A stretch of 32,560 bases of DNA from Phycisphaeraceae bacterium (lineage in GTDB: Bacteria > Planctomycetota > Phycisphaerae > Phycisphaerales > Phycisphaeraceae): positions 1 to 32,560 of the forward strand of contig JADZCD010000043.1 in NCBI GenBank assembly GCA_020851735.1, written 5' to 3'. The notes beneath the pieces are model-generated. The model was not told the DNA's origin and made no database searches. It worked only from the letters and a program-made list of their open reading frames with translations. Within the stretch, counting starts at the first letter, position 1; each line of letters opens with the position of its first letter. The position numbers and the translations under genes were made by a program. Positions 32,109 to 32,560 of this stretch are shown here, one piece after another.

Positions 32109-32353
32109 CAGTGTTAATCCATTTATTCCCTGCGGCCCAATCGCGGCCATCTCCAGCCGATGCATAGCATTCTTCCACGTAGCGCTGCCACCCTCTGCAA
32201 GCTCCCCGTCCCCCTCGTTATCCCCGCCCCAACGGGGCGATGGAATGTAGCCACGGGTGAAGCGTCCGCCCGCCCCAGGCGGGCGCAGCGCAACCCGTGG
32301 TCCCTGTCCCCCTCCCCATCGCCCGCCCCCGCGGGGCGGAGGACGCCCGTCCT

Positions 32354-32423
32354 CTCTCCTCTCTACTCTCTACTGTCTTCTCTCTACCCCCTACCCTGTA
32401 CCCCGTACCCTGTACCCCGTACC
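32354..32423. repeat. Degenerate heptad array, 10 units
   Basis: Ten consecutive 7-bp units fitting roughly CYSTACY, running CTCTCCT, CTCTACT, CTCTACT, GTCTTCT, CTCTACC, CCCTACC, then CTGTACC and CCGTACC alternating twice. The last four units form a perfect 14-bp repeat, like the array at 25291. Confidence 0.85.
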
Positions 32424-32440
32424 CTTACTTCCCCGTGGTC

Positions 32441-32560
32441 TGACCCCCGAAATGTGTACCAGGTAGGATGCGCGGGGTATTGGCCGAGTAGGGCCAGGAA
32501 GGACAGGGACCGATGCGTGGGAAGCGTCATCGTCCGGAGCAGATTGCCCGGAAGGTTCAG
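32441..32560 (+). mobile_element. Left end of an IS3-family-like insertion sequence (partial)
   Basis: A likely terminal repeat starts TGACCCCCGAAATGTGTACC at 32441; beginning with TG is usual for IS3 elements. It is followed after about 50 bp by the start of a transposase. It begins 17 bp after the heptad array. The right end lies outside the window. Confidence 0.6.
32513..32560 (+). CDS. IS3-type transposase OrfA, first 16 codons
   Basis: ATG at 32513 gives MRGKRHRPEQIARKVQ, typical of the N-terminal helix-turn-helix subunit (OrfA) of IS3-family transposases (MKxKRhxxEQIxrkL). AGGAAGGACAGGG upstream can serve as ribosome-binding site. The gene is cut by the window edge, so integrity cannot be judged. 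Confidence 0.7.
   Translation, partial: MRGKRHRPEQIARKVQ

Larger units (their letters stand above)
31984..32440. other. Repeat-filled intergenic region
   Basis: A 457-bp spacer without a plausible gene. It holds the 12-bp palindrome TCATCGCGATGA (32024-32035), the second copy of the ATCTGCG-type element (about 32041-32108), GC-rich inverted segments (CGCCCGCCCC..GGCGGGCG near 32266 and CCCCGCGGGGCGG near 32328), and the degenerate heptad array at 32354-32423. Confidence 0.6.

Overview
The window reads as a chromosomal segment of a high-GC Gram-negative-type bacterium, most likely a planctomycete (Planctomycetota, possibly Phycisphaerae). This is inferred from the gene mix: a DUF4340 + GldG-type ABC cassette, an ECF sigma factor, lipoproteins, a GH4-like enzyme, large repeat-rich spacers, and frequent genes without clear Shine-Dalgarno sites. 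No rRNA, tRNA or CRISPR array was recognised.

Layout. 1-532: 5' part of an ECF sigma factor (minus strand, cut by the window edge). 952-1734: a multi-pass membrane protein. 1897-2571: a coiled-coil protein, divergent from 2666-3850, a NIF3-family protein. 4005-5417: purF. 5893-9252: an accessory cluster on the plus strand with a lipoprotein, an ankyrin-head/ADP-ribosyltransferase-like fusion, a DinB-family protein and an unknown Cys-rich protein. The first two genes carry near-duplicate promoter/leader modules. 9301-15990 (minus): an ABC ATPase, ABC-2 permease, GldG-like and DUF4340 operon, interrupted by a 15-copy heptanucleotide array. 16355-19761: EIIA (PtsN-like), pth, pyrC and a small membrane protein, with a 117-bp tandem array between pth and pyrC. 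20187-22782: a PHP-family histidinol-phosphatase-like protein and a GH4-like enzyme. 23079-25279: a Spy/CpxP-like periplasmic protein and Mrp. 25497-27381: an AT-richer two-gene island (COG1078-type HD hydrolase + YwgA-like protein). 27703-31283: phoH and a PgpH-type 7TM-HD protein. 31339-31983: a lipoprotein. 32441-32560: the left end of an IS3-type insertion sequence.

The most striking property is the density of small dispersed repeats. At least five kinds recur: (1) GTTTAGCG-headed hairpins with compensatory stem changes and a GNA triloop, seven copies; (2) AAAGCCC/GGGC hairpins with variable stems; (3) an ACTTCCGGGGGCGGGGG-type G-rich repeat found between genes and inside three genes, read in two different frames within one of them; (4) heptanucleotide arrays of four different sequences; (5) a ~68-bp ATCTGCG-type element in two inverted copies. 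Three of these families meet inside one ~240-bp in-frame insertion in the PHP gene, so repeats appear to be shaping proteins here. The other leading candidates for something undescribed are the paired leader-RNA-like modules at 5729-5892 and 7175-7329, and the HD/YwgA island.

Functionally the core is housekeeping (purine and pyrimidine synthesis, peptidyl-tRNA recycling, Fe-S carrier, PhoH/PgpH). Accessory modules lie between these genes.
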